In this document: piece after piece, positions 9,650-20,515 of the stretch | Position numbering within the stretch: position 1 is the first letter of the stretch | Layout: each line of letters begins with the position of its first letter | Made by a program: the position numbers and the translations under genes | DNA from: Hydrangea macrophylla | Lineage: Eukaryota; Streptophyta; Magnoliopsida; Cornales; Hydrangeaceae | Reading direction: 5' to 3' | DNA: 64,000 nt | Assembly: GCA_033977485.1 (NCBI GenBank) | Contig: CM066982.1 | Location: 39,224,218 to 39,288,217 of the forward strand | The notes under the pieces: generated by a model | Seen by the model: the letters and a program-made list of their open reading frames with translations, nothing else | Database searches by the model: none | What the model was told of the DNA's origin: nothing

Positions 9650-11190
9650 ATTTCAAAACCCCCAATCAAGAACTCAAACTCTATTTCAAACCCAAATCCA
9701 TTTTCTTCAAGAATGATCCAAAACAGTGAGCTGTTCAGATTCAAAGATTTGTTTTGAATTAAATACTTGAGTTATGATGATGAAACCACTTGGAAAATCT
9801 TCCTAAGACATCATAGTTTGTCTCTGATTTTTCCCATCAATTATAGAGATATGAAAGTATTTGTTTTGGATGTGAGAAGTTAATATTCATAATCTGCCTC
9901 TATTCTCACAGAATGTTCACCCAACTTCTTGCACTTATTCTGGATATTTTCGTCACTGTACATATATCTTTTCTATTTTTTTTATGAAACTTGGGTGTCT
10001 TAGGAAACACTTGGTGTATAATGGGTCGTCATAAACCCTTTCTTTGATTTATGAAAAATCATACAAAATCAGTCAACAGTACAGCTTTTGTTTCTGAGTC
10101 ATGTGTACATTCTGATTTGTTTCTTTTAATCTGTGATAGCTATTGAGATTTGGATTTTTGGGTAATTTTCTAGACACAATAAGGATGATCTCTGATTTTT
10201 CTCACATTTTTCTAGGTACGTTTGACCACCCATTATAATGTTACAAAGTGATGCATACAGTCTGTCCACTATTCACAGCATTTTACTTTTTAACTTTCAC
10301 ACTTTGATGCAACACTCTCTTGTATCTAGATGAACCCATGTCCCATGAACATGTTCTTTACCACTTTTATCATGCAATATCATATCATGTATCATCTATC
10401 CTCTCATGTATCATACTCCCATAGATTCTTGAGTTTGGTTTCCAAATAAAACCATGGTTTGCAAATACTTGGGAAGTTCTTGAAATAAGTTAGGAATTGA
10501 TATTCCAAGTGGTTAGAATATTCATCCAAGGTCTGGAAGTATACTTTCAAAACCCTCATTTCAAAACCCCCCTCTTAAACCCCTCATTTTGATTTCAAGA
10601 AATAAACCTTGTTTTCCTCAAAACCCTCAAAACAGTGAGTCATTTAACTTCAAGGAATTATTTTGAGTTCAATACTCAATGTATGAATGCAAGACCACTT
10701 GGAAAGTCTTTCTAACTCACTATAGAACACCCATGATTTTTGGCTTGACTTGGAAGTACTTGAAAATGGTCCATTTGGACCCAAACATTCCTTCCAGACA
10801 TTCTGTATTTGCTGTCACAGCAGCTAGGTCCACTTCCAACCTGTTTTACAGAAAACTTTTCCAAAAGGGGTGGTCCTAACTTATTTTTCCCTTAAACTTC
10901 AATGTCTTAGGGAACTTTCTGTATAAAATGGGACTCTAGATCATTCTTTTTCATTTTCTAAGATTTTTCAACATTTCAGTCGACGGTGCGGACTCTGTTT
11001 CTGAGTGACCTTCTTTGTTTATATGATTTCTATCAATCTGTGATAGCTATTCAAGATTGGCCTTTTGGGTTGTGTTCTAGACACAATAAGGAAGATCTCC
11101 ATAAAAAATCATGCATTGAAAACATTCCTAACCCCTCTTTTCAAATTCCAAAAGATCATGCTACTGTTCTGTCCACTATTCACAGCAAGC
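9650..11190 (+). repeat. Diverged tandem duplication inside Element 2 LTR
   Basis: Two related segments (about 9650-10290 and 10540-11190) share ordered landmarks: AAAACAGTGAG, ACCACTTGGAAA, CTGTTTCTGAGT, ATCTGTGATAGCTATT and TAGACACAATAAGGA. Copies in Element 9 and at 20516-22735 have only one, which explains the longer LTR here. Borders are approximate. Confidence 0.65.
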
Positions 11191-11846
11191 ACATCTTAAC
11201 TTTCATTCTTTGATTTGATGCTTATATGCATTCCAAATTAGTTCATACCTTAGGAAGTAGTTCATACTACATTTGTACATATCCCATGTTAATTTCATTC
11301 ATCCATTCATACACATTTTAGACTTCTATGTCATTCTAGGAATCCATGAATACAAAGCACACTACAACCTTGGCACATTTTAGATGCATGCATTGCATTC
11401 ATGCAAGATTTGGGGTTTTTGTAACTCCTAATCTAAGAAGATTATAAGGAATGATCATGATCACACGTTCATGCTCCCCTCGATCTAATCATCCTTTTCT
11501 CATCCATCCCGGGGATTGAGAGATCTTCTTTTCTCAAAGAATAACATGCATCATACTAGCTTGTTAAGCATATTTTGATTTCTTTGTTTATTTGTTTCAA
11601 GAACAATTCATGTCCCCTTTAGATTAAAGAAGCTTAATTACTTGATACATGTTTAGACGATTTTTCCTAGGTTTATTTGTGTGATCTTTCACTTTACATT
11701 GCATGATATTTGACTTAGATCTTATGAATGATATTTTATCTTTAGATCTTCCATTTTCAAGTTTCTTATGTGATGTAATATACTATCATAGTATTATTTG
11801 TCGAACCAAACATAGTATAAGATGATTATTTGGATGCTAATTGAGG

Positions 11847-11958
11847 CCCGTCGAAAGACGGGGCGAGTTGAGGGTGTTTTAGTCGTGACAAAGGCTCCTT
11901 CCTCTCTCGTACCAAAACCCCGAACCAAGTTCTTTGGTTATGAAGGGCCGGTGCCCTT
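11847..11958 (+). other. Hairpin series near the U5 end of Element 2 LTR
   Basis: Three hairpins follow one another: CCCGTC-GAAA-GACGGG (11847-11862), AACCAA...TTGGTT (11923-11939) and AAGGGC-CGGT-GCCCTT (11943-11958). In Element 9 the first stem is kept, with a G-U wobble in one LTR (CCCGTT/GACGGG), and the GAAA loop is unchanged. This suggests a structured RNA leader. Confidence 0.6.
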
Positions 11959-12008
11959 ATCCGCTTGGGTGAGTCAAAATTAGGTTTCTTGGTTCCTTAA
12001 AGACCAAG

Positions 12009-12019
12009 TGGCGACTCTG
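12009..12019 (+). other. Primer-binding-site-like sequence inside the LTR
   Basis: TGGCGACTCTG is identical to the first 11 bases of the tRNA-Arg primer site of Element 9 but lies 100 bp inside the LTR end. The same relic is at 45760-45770 (reverse strand); in the other Element 9 LTR it is mutated. Confidence 0.55.
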
Positions 12020-12119
12020 TATCTGTTTTCAACAGACCTTTCGTTTTCTTTCCTTGATTCAAATCAATTTCAAAACAATCTCGAACGAGAGAGAAGTGGT
12101 CCGATTCCGCGTGTCCACA

Positions 12120-12365
12120 CCTGCGGGTACTTCGCCGCAAGAGGAAAGTCTGTTGAGAAATTACACTCCGTTATCTTTATCTCCATCCGGATCACCTCTT
12201 GCTAGTGCAATCAATCCCTCAGAGATTTCAGACTCATTCGATGATAACCTTGTTGCTTTCTGACAGTTCTGGGAAAGGGAATCATCAAGTTTGGAATCTA
12301 CACTCGAAGATGTGGTGGAAGAAGAAGCAACTGCGGAAGATGGAATATTCATGTTTGAAAATTAG
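12120..12365 (+). pseudogene. Remnant of small orphan ORF2b (Element 3)
   Basis: In frame with the Element 8 protein at 32691-32999, this encodes the same pattern (TPLSLSP.GSPL, FDD.L.AF, FWERESSSL) and ends with TAG at 12363-12365. A TGA at 12261-12263 interrupts it, and its N-terminus was lost to the Element 2 insertion. Protein similarity has outlasted considerable base change, which supports the ORF having once been a real gene. No function known. Confidence 0.6.
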
Positions 12366-12705
12366 TGCTCCACTTCAACTGCGTTTTGTCATGTGGTCTT
12401 TCTTTTATCATTTGAAGTGTAATGCTGTACAAAGGATTGCCATTTTTGCTTTCAATTTTTAGTTTTTCTTGATTAATAAGGTTTTAAGTACCATGGTGGT
12501 GGGCAACAATTTTGCAAAAAGGATGCTATTACAATGTTAAATTTATAAATTTTCAATTTTACATTTCCTTGTTGATGATGATCTTTTTCTGGCTTGCATG
12601 TCCTATAATTGAACTGCTTTTATACTATTCTGTATGTCCAGATCAATTTCTGTTAGTTGGGGGTGCACAGTTGTTCTGTGTAATGATTTTTGCTATTTTT
12701 CATGA

Positions 12706-12815
12706 TTCGATCGATCGAACCACCCTCGATCGATCAAAAATGTCTAATTCTCAAGTGCTTGAAATTTCTCAATCGATCGAACTATCGATCGATCGAGAAT
12801 GTTTGATCACTCAAA
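12706..12815 (+). repeat. Six-site palindrome cluster I3 (Element 3)
   Basis: Six degenerate copies of TTCGATCGATCGAA occur at regular spacing, the third (CTCAAGTGCTTGAA) and sixth (TTTGATCACTCAAA) being the most altered. The order and spacing match cluster 33330-33439 of Element 8. Confidence 0.85.
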
Positions 12816-13013
12816 CTTTGCATTTAAACAAACCGTCCAGTGTACACCTTTTCAGTTTCTCTCCCTCACTCTTACTCTCAAGCACTTGAGCACAGGAAGA
12901 GGACTCGAGGCGATTTTTTTAATCCCTTGACCGCACGCCATTTTGGGAGCAGCGAGCACCCCCAAAGCCATCATCGTCATCATCTCATTCCTCTCCTCCG
13001 TGCTCAAATCGAG

Positions 13014-13383
13014 GTATGGAATCCTTTGATCCCCCTAGTCTACTTTTTGGTTAAAACCTCAGGGGATGCCCCCCATTGGTCCTAAGACCTATTATAATCG
13101 TAGAAATTTTAGGACTCTTCATTTTTTTTTTTTGTTATTTTGGGTTCTGTCATTTTTTCTGCGTCCTGCTGTGCTCGAGCGATCGAGCTGGTTTCGATCG
13201 ATCGAAAGCAGTACCTATTCGATCGATCGAGATGGTTTTGAGCAATCGAAGGCAACATTTTTTTGATCAATCGAAAACTGTTCGATCGATCGAAGTGCTG
13301 CAGTGGCAGTTTTTTCATTTAGTATTTTAATCTTATTTTCTATAATCTCTTCTTTTCATTTTCATTTTCATTTTCATTTTCAG
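13014..13383 (+). other. Putative intron upstream of ORF3 (Element 3)
   Basis: It starts at GAG|GTATGG and ends in a pyrimidine-rich TTTTCATTTTCAG ten bases before the ORF3 start codon. The equivalent segment in Element 8 (33640-33988) starts GAG|GTAAGA and ends TATTTTCAG. Keeping both splice signals across diverged copies suggests a spliced ORF3 message. It encloses palindrome cluster I4. Confidence 0.5.
13174..13294 (+). repeat. Six-site palindrome cluster I4 (Element 3)
   Basis: Six copies of the TTCGATCGATCGAA motif, three intact or with one change and three decayed, inside the putative intron before ORF3. Position matches 33797-33917 of Element 8. Confidence 0.85.
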
Positions 13384-13393
13384 GGCATTCCAA

Positions 13394-14870
13394 ATGAATC
13401 CAATTACAGGGTATCACAAATCCAAACCCCTCGATCTTACCATACAAGATCTGATACCCGATCACGGGTTTTGGAATGAATAGGATATGGTTTATTTCAC
13501 ACGATACTTCCAGACGCGGAAGGTGATGTTAGAGCGGCCACTCGAGGCTATTTGGATTTCTGCCCTATGGTTTCTTGCATGAATCCGTGCCATGGCTAGA
13601 TGGTTTGAGATGCTGACGCAGTCTAAGAGAGTCAACATTAATTGGGTGCAGTCTAAGACGTGTGCGACCATGATTAAGGATCCTGCGGCTTCGTTCACAT
13701 ACCGATCATTCTTTTGGGGTCACAAGATCATTTTCATCCCAGCCACAGTTGCCGTTGCTTTGGGTGTATCGGAGATGCCCGACCACTATTACCCACACAT
13801 TCTCAGTACACCCGAGACTCTGCCCTCTATCATTATCCAGGAGATTACCGGTAGTGCGATCTAGATATGGAACGGTATTTCCCTGATTGAGGACCATTTT
13901 CTGACTGAGGAGTATCATCTCTTCCACCTAGCGCTCTCCAAATTGCATATTGATGACTTCTTACCACGAAAAGGTGGCACCTTTATATGCTCAGGTTTTG
14001 TATGCCATTGGGACAGGGTGGCGTGTCTGCCTACCCCGACTCTATATCGATTTCTTTGTCCAGCCCATGCGGTACATTGTCGCAAAGTGCCATCTGAAGG
14101 GCACTTGGCCCATCCATTAGGTGATTGAGCAGGTTGGATTTCTCCCGTTGGCCATTGACACGATTTCTTAGGCCTCAAGTTAGTTTGGTGAGACAGCAGT
14201 GCACCGTTAGAATGCACAGAAAAAGATAAAGCTGAAAGGAAAGGCCAAGGTGGGGGCGAAGAGGAAGAGAGGGGGAGGCACTGACACAGAGGGTGCTGCT
14301 TCTGGGATGCCTACTGAGGCTGAGGAGCTTGATTCGAATGATGAGGACCTCGTTGCTGCCGTGCAGCAGTTCGAGCTGAGACAGCGGTCTCAGGCTCAGG
14401 CCTAGGGAGAGTCTTCTTTCGTGTCCCTCCAGAATCTCTACTCATTGCTTCTTGAGGAGAGGGAGGCACGGATACGACTCGAGGGCAAGATGGATCAGAT
14501 GATGACTTAATGGAGGCGATCTTGATACAGATCGGGGTTGACCAGTCTATTCACACCGCTCCACACCCACCGACTACTCCTTCCGCTCCGCCTGCCACAG
14601 ATCCATTTTCTTCTACACCACCCACTACCGATCCATCTACATCCACTGCTCCACCTACTACTTCTGTTACTCCACCTCCACTACCTACTGATCCCTATGC
14701 CCCATCGTCATCATCTGCACCACCTCCAGTCGTGGCTGGCCCATTATTGTCTACATCAGCTGCCCCGACTGTGAGTGACCCAGCGACGGCTACTATTGTT
14801 GCTGAGGGTGGAGATGAGGATGCTCCTACTGCATCGATCGTGATTCTTTCTGATATTAGTGATGATAAGA
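13394..14870 (+). pseudogene. ORF3 pseudogene of Element 3
   Basis: It begins at ATG 13394 (MNPITGYH) and follows the Element 8 ORF3 protein: FTRYFQTR, MLERPLE, ATMIKDPAA, PATVAVALGV, a basic region near 14220-14270 and a long proline/threonine-rich tail to about 14870. Several stops (for example TAG at 13862-13864) and frameshifts break it. Homology to the plant transposon-protein type found in Athila elements is inferred from the intact copy in Element 8. Confidence 0.75.
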
Positions 14871-16020
14871 TGATATCCATTCCGAGTGGGAGTTGTTGTA
14901 TTTTTGCTTTTTACTGTTTCTCTATCTTGTCTCTTAGTTTCTTTTGGGTTATTTGGTTATGATGGGTCTGTTAGAGCTTTTAGACAGTTTTGGCTATTTT
15001 TATCACTGTTCTGTACTTATATTGTTATATCATTTCGGTGATTGGGTGTTTGTATTTTTTTTGGACATTGCTTTATCAGTATCTTTTATTTCTTTTGATC
15101 TTGGCTACGTGGAGTTTATATGTCTTTATAGATTGCTATGCTTGCGGTGTTTGCTTTGCGTTATCAGGTGATATCTCTCTATTTATTTTGAAAATCTACT
15201 TTTGAGGATAAAGCAATTTTCAGTTGGGGGTGGAATGTAGATAGATAATCACCTGCACATGTTTATACTTAGCAATCTGGATAACTTTGTTGCATATATC
15301 ATATAATCTCGGTTAGTATTGTTCTAAAAAAAAAGTTCTAAAAAAAAATCAAGGAAATTTTGAACTTAATTAGTAGAACAACTTTGAATATTCAATTCTC
15401 TTTAGCTGTTGTCAAGCAATGATACATTCATATTAATCTCATCCTTTTATGGATTAAGTTCACGTATTTTTCTAGTTCCACTAGGATGATTGCATTTGTT
15501 GACCTTTCATTTATCCAATATCCAATTGCACTAGTTGGTAGCTATGTTGAAAGTCTAAAAATAAGTTAATACGACTATGGTGCTAAAAGAACAAGTAGTA
15601 GAAACTATTTAACCCTTAGCGAGTTTTCGATCCAATCTTTATTTCCGAGGGAATTTTCACATAAAAATTTGAATTGTCTTTCTTGATTACAAATATTACA
15701 TTCGTTGCACTAGTCTCAGTTAATTGTTCAATTTTGGCTGCTTATTAGAGGAGAACGTTCAGGATCTACCAACCAAACTCAATAAACATTGAAGTGTTAA
15801 AATTAAAGAATTAAGAAAATGATTTAAGCCTTCGTTACCCATTTCCTACCATCATCTATATCCCTTTACCCACACTGACTTAATATTACCTATTCTATGG
15901 TGAAAATACAAACCCCTAATCCTTCACCTTGAGTCTAAATGACCTTATTGTGCGTCTAATAATAAATATCTGTCAAAGTATGTGATTGGAGGAGATCAGT
16001 TGTGGGAGACATTCTATTGC

Positions 16021-16052
<32 letters not shown>

Positions 16053-16958
16053 AATAAAGGAATGAAAGGATCGAAATTGGTTAGAGATGTGAAAAGGAGG
16101 AAATAAGGATAAAAAGAGGTGATGATCAATGTCATATGCTAAAGATGCGCAATCTTTCCATCCATCATCTGTTTCGTCTACACAAAACCTAGAAATTCTA
16201 AAGTCTTAATGATTCTTAAATGCCTTAGTTTGAACACGAACGTGTAAGTTGAGTTATCCACGGTAGTTCGCTCCTCTAGTAAGTAGCATCCTGTTCATGA
16301 GACTATACACTCCAAATATCTGTCTTTTGTGAAGTCCAGTATGAAAACATTTAGTATCCAAAAATTCACTCTTATCAAAGCTTTCATACCACGTGCGATC
16401 ATTATTAAAGCCAGTTTTTGTGAGACATTTATTTTTGAGTGTAAACCTATGTGAGAATTGAGTTGAAATTACTGGTTCTAGAGGTACAATCTAAATAAGG
16501 TTGGATACATAGCTGTTAACTTCACATACATGGATACATAATTGTGATGCATTTGTTATATCTATCTTGGTGACATGAGGAGTATGTGGGTTTCTTTCAT
16601 GGTTTGTTTGAGGTTATTATATCCGTGTAGAGCTAAGTTAACAGTTGAATAGAAGAGAATATTTTAAAAGTTTTTCTATATCTTTTTGAATTTAAATTTG
16701 AAAATTTTGTGGGTATGTTCACTGTAAGCCCTCACAAGACAACACTCGTCCACTAGGGGGAACCTAGGGGTTTAACGGCTTGTTGCGTTCGCTAAATGCA
16801 ATCGCGATTCCTGCGAAAGTGAGTTAGGTAGTTTTCTTTTCTGTTTAGATTAGTTGCTTTAGTTTATCTTATTTTAGTTTAGTCATTGTAGTATTAGTCT
16901 AGCTTGCTTTTATTTTCGTTTTATTGCTAGGGACTAGCAATTCGCTAGTTGGGGGTTG
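14871..16958 (+). other. Element 3 3' untranslated region and polypurine tract
   Basis: No gene is seen. It is collinear with 35372-37488 of Element 8. It contains an A-rich tract at 16021-16055, the conserved hairpin TTGCGTT-CGCTA-AATGCAA at 16783-16801 with GCGAA at 16813-16817, and the polypurine tract AGTTGGGGGTTG before the LTR. Confidence 0.75.
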
Positions 16959-17212
16959 TGACAAGCAGAGGTATTTTTAAAATACAACTGTGCTAAAAGA
17001 AGAAAAATATACTAATTTAGTCTACATTTCCTTTATATATCTGCAATTTGGATTACAATGCCAGCTTTTTCATAATTTGATTAATCTATGATAAGTTGTA
17101 TTGTTTTAGCTATAATTTGTGCAGATCACTGTTTGCTGTGTGAAGAAATGAATAAGCAGGATAAAAGGGTTGTTGGATTTCAAGGAAGACAATTCAAACA
17201 TGAAAAGCAAGT

Positions 17213-17324
17213 TTCGAGCGATCGAAGATCCCTCAAGCGATCGAGAGTTCGATCGATCGAAGACAGTTAAAACGCTAGAAGATTCCAGAAGTTCGATCGA
17301 TCGAGTGATGTTCGATCGATCGAA
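17213..17324 (+). repeat. Six-site palindrome cluster L1 (Element 3 LTR)
   Basis: Five clear TTCGATCGATCGAA-type sites plus one strongly decayed fourth site (TTAAAACGCTAGAA), at the same place as the divergent fourth site of Element 8 (TTCAAGCGCTCGAA). Confidence 0.85.
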
Positions 17325-17821
17325 CATAGCTTTTATCAGAACTTACGCGCACGCTGCAGAAACAGAGTTTTGAACCCTAGCTTAAGGTTTTAGTATATAA
17401 ATTCATTTTGTTTACGTCCCAGAGGACGCCCACTTTAGTTTTTATCAGGTTTAGAGAGAGAGATAGAGAGTTTTACATGTTTTTGTAGGTTTGGAGCTTA
17501 CATATTGCTTTTGAATTGCTTCCTATCGTTTAATATAAGTGTTTCTCTTCCAGATTCTGCAATCTTAGTTTCTTTACATTCTAGTTGCGTAAAATTGTAG
17601 TTTAATCTGTTAGTTTTAATAGTATTGTAGTATTAGCTTTCAATCACCATTATTTTTCATAGATTTCATGCTAAAATCACAACCAAACATGCCCTTAATG
17701 AATTTTTATGTTAAAAATGAATCTGTGACACTCCAGACCATGTCTGAGAAGTCCCCAGGTTAGGAGATCACGATGAAACTGTGATATCAAGCCTCAGCCA
17801 TGTAGCAGAATAATTTATGTG

Positions 17822-17941
17822 TTCGATCGACCGAAGTTTTTTCGATCGATCGAATAAGAAGACAGTCAAGCGATCGAAGATGTTTCGATCGATTGAGAGA
17901 TGAAGATGGTCGATCGATCGAAAGCGCGTCGATCGATCAAA
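17822..17941 (+). repeat. Six-site palindrome cluster L2 (Element 3 LTR)
   Basis: Six motif copies from TTCGATCGACCGAA to GTCGATCGATCAAA, collinear with 25408-25528 of Element 8. Confidence 0.85.
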
Positions 17942-18278
17942 CTCTCTGATTCTTGGGTAGTCTCTTTGCAGTATTTCAAGACTTTCTGTTTTTGAGATTT
18001 GTTATCAAACTGTCCCCGAATGCTCAGTTTGTCAAAACAGTTTCATTACTTTAAGCCTTAAGGCATTTTTCTTTAATAACTTTTGCAAACCATTTTGAAT
18101 GCTAACACCATTCAGAATGCGAGACTCAACTATTGATTTAAACCGCTTTCATGTGTTTCGATTTAACTGTGATGATATAGTTCCGACCATGAAAGGACTA
18201 TTGATTCTTATTTTTAGAAAATACGGAATACTGTAGAGAGATACACTCCTTAAAGCTTAAATGTAACTGCATGGTAGA

Positions 18279-18750
18279 TGGCATGATGGCATGATCCTAA
18301 ACTCTTTTGGTTGCTAAGACCACTGCCTATTTGTCAATCCTATTTAGAGGGTATTATGATTAGGTGACTTTCTTTTATAAGATCACACAACCGAAGGCTT
18401 ATTAGAATTAGGGCATACTCACGTATGCGAGCCAATAAACATTAGAGTTACAAAGTAGTTTTGTACTCTAGATTTACATATTGCACCTTCATCCTCAATC
18501 TTTTGAAGAAATTCAAAAGGTTTGGAATGATGAGTTATTACTAAAAGATTGTCATTGCCTTTTGATTTATTCAAAATGTTGAGTAATCTGTCTAATTCGC
18601 TTATTGTCTATATGAGATAAAAATGAGATTCTTTCTCGGTCGTCTACACCTAGTACACCTCTATGGGATGGTGTAGCAGGTAGAAGGAGCTATTTTCTTT
18701 TAGATATGATTGGGTCACGAGATGAGTTATTTAGTGTTATTATTGTTCCT
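18279..18750 (+). other. Unassigned AT-rich remnant
   Basis: No reading frame or repeat is recognisable. It lies between the truncated LTR of Element 3 and the copia remnant and may be decayed copia interior, but I cannot show it. Confidence 0.4.
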
Positions 18751-19870
18751 TAAATTTTCTTGATAGAACCACAATGTTTCCAGAAAAAACAAAAGTTGGT
18801 TGGGAACCAAGTTTTGCAAAGGAAAGATAATATAAAGGAGTAAATTTTTTTATATCTTAAAGTGATCTATGAATAATCTAGAACTAAAATTTACTACCTT
18901 TTCATATGTTCCTGCACCGATACCTTATTGTAGTGGGATAATTCTTAGCACTGTTGAAATCCTCTTGTGCATTGAAGTTTTGTGATGAGGAAGCTCTGGT
19001 CTGTGATTTGCATAAGTCTACGGACTTAAGCAATCATCAAGAAATAAGGATATCTGTTTTGACATGTTGGTCGAAACACTTTAGATTCGTCTAAAATATA
19101 GATGTAGCTTAAGTGGATAAAAGAATCCTTGCGCACAGGAAGTGTGGTGGTGATTATGGTTCCTTATATTGATGACATCTTTATCATTGTGAAATGTTAA
19201 AGGAATGTCATCAATGGTTAAGGTTAAGTTTTTTTTACCAGACTTGATATTTGTGATCTCAGTGAGGCGAGCTATAATCTTTGGATAATGCTCATTCAAG
19301 ATCGAAAGTTAAGATAATGAGATTATCTCATACTTCTATATGAGAAAGTTACTGGTTAGATTCAACGTAGAACATTTGGATAAAGTTTATTCACCTTTGA
19401 ACATAACCTATTGCTCTTTCAAGACTTGTATCTTAGGACGCAAGATGAAAGATGTCGCATGAAAGGTATATCATAAGCCTAGGCTATTGATAAACCTTAT
19501 ATGTGATGTTAGGTATGGAATATCTGTTATATCGTTGAGGTTGTTCATAGATATTAGTCGAAACAAAAGTTCAGTTCACTGAACTATCATACAATATATA
19601 TTCTCTATGGCTTAAGAAAGAACTAGTAGATATATGCTAGGTGAAGATGTTTTTAGGTAATGTTCGAATTAGCTGTACTGGATACATGTCTGGTGATATC
19701 TTTTTTCTAGGGATATAGTATAATATGAAGATGTTCTGCTATGGATTGTTTCAGTCGACGATCATCAAGGTCCCTTTACAAAACCTTACGGGTTAAGGAT
19801 TTTGACAAGTTACGTAGACAATGTTGATATTAGTTTTAACATTATATGGTTATGAGGTCAAGTGGGAGTT
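18751..19870 (+). pseudogene. Ty1/copia pol remnant (reverse transcriptase to RNase H)
   Basis: Fragments in shifting frames recall copia pol: a VPYIDDIFII stretch near 19160-19190 (the YxDD active site as Y-I-D-D), a GEAS-like piece near 19260, a GSLMY-like piece near 19490 and an end-of-pol TKP-like piece near 19780. The polypurine tract AAGTGGGAGTT at 19860-19870 precedes the LTR. The gene is heavily mutated with many stops. Placement in the copia superfamily is supported by the order of motifs and by the adjoining LTR start. Confidence 0.6.
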
Positions 19871-20112
19871 TGTTGGAAATATGCCCTCGAACTAGTTAGT
19901 TGGACAATGGAATATCTTAATGCATTTGTGTATGTTAGTTCATGAGATGAATATTAGACTGAAATCCTTAAACATCATTATATGTGATTCATTTTTGTAT
20001 TTGATTACACGTGTGAGATATGAATCACAAATCCTTGTTTCAAATAAGTCACAGTGGATGATAAGTTTGGATAACTTATCAGCTATACATTGTAGCATGA
20101 TTGATGTTTGAT
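19871..20112 (+). repeat. Copia 3' LTR fragment
   Basis: It starts TGTTGGAAATATGCCC, a start common to plant copia LTRs, right after the polypurine tract. It breaks off where a different LTR stub begins (TGATATGCCC). Confidence 0.65.
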
Positions 20113-20515
20113 ATGCCCAAAATTGGCTCTACTCTATGTCTGGGCCTCCTGATCCTATAGTACAAGGCTTTGCCAGAGGGGAAGCCCGACCCATAGATCA
20201 GGGTAGCATTGTCCACTCATTAAATGGTCCAGGATAGGTTAGCAGATTTGTCCTGAGTGGTAGACCTGGCGTCCCGAGGCCCGACCAAATAAGTCGAGAT
20301 TGTAATGCTGGCCTGGACCATCAAGGGTACAACACGACCCAGCCCTAGGACGTGATCCAGAATGTTCCAGGTAGTTTCCTATACAAGTTAGAAGACTAAT
20401 GGAAAGTGTAAATTGTTTCCTAATCCAATTAGGAAACCCCCACGATTGATGCCAATCAACCCCTATTGGATTGTATTTCCTTATCCATGTAATTGCCTTG
20501 TACGGGGAGGTCTCT
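20113..20515 (+). repeat. Truncated LTR stub, Tat-like
   Basis: It starts TGATATGCCC and contains TTCCTAATCCAATTAGG and a CCTTGTACGGGGAGG stretch recalling the pre-TATA part of the Element 7 LTR. It ends where the TGTAGACACCCC-type LTR begins. No interior sequence remains. Confidence 0.5.

Larger units (their letters stand above)
4647..12119 (+). mobile_element. Element 2: Ogre/Tat-like GAG-only retrotransposon, 3' part
   Basis: It comprises two minisatellite arrays, a spacer, a polypurine tract and a 4.2-kb 3' LTR. Its interior is collinear, as reverse complement, with 48917-51400 of Element 9, and its LTR matches the LTRs of Element 9. Element 1 interrupts it at 4646/4647, so its gag and 5' LTR lie left of the window. 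On the right it ends in TGTCCACA and is followed by CCTGC and then Element 3 sequence, so Element 2 inserted into Element 3. Confidence 0.85.
7891..12119 (+). repeat. 3' LTR of Element 2 (4229 bp)
   Basis: It starts TGTAGACACCCC and ends TGTCCACA. It matches the LTRs of Element 9 (reverse complement) and the truncated LTR at 20516-22735, but is about 1 kb longer because of an internal diverged duplication. In order it contains a W-box cluster (8183-8420), triple GC palindromes (8781-8841), a TATA box (8997-9004), the duplicated segment (about 9650-11190), a hairpin series (11847-11958) and a primer-site-like sequence (12009-12019). Confidence 0.9.
12120..18278 (+). mobile_element. Element 3: old Athila-like retrotransposon, truncated
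   Basis: This is collinear with the 3' half of Element 8 (32745-38800): remnant of the small ORF, two palindrome clusters, intron-like segment, ORF3, 3' untranslated region, polypurine tract and most of a 3' LTR. Many substitutions and stops separate it from Element 8, so it is an older member of the same family. Element 2 cuts it on the left. On the right LTR homology stops near 18278, about 340 bp short of the full length. Confidence 0.85.
16959..18278 (+). repeat. 3' LTR of Element 3, truncated
   Basis: It starts TGACAAGCAGAGG after the polypurine tract and follows the Element 8 LTR, with substitutions and small indels, up to about 18278 (GCATGGTAGA). The last roughly 340 bp are missing. 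It keeps the palindrome clusters at 17213-17324 and 17822-17941. Confidence 0.8.
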
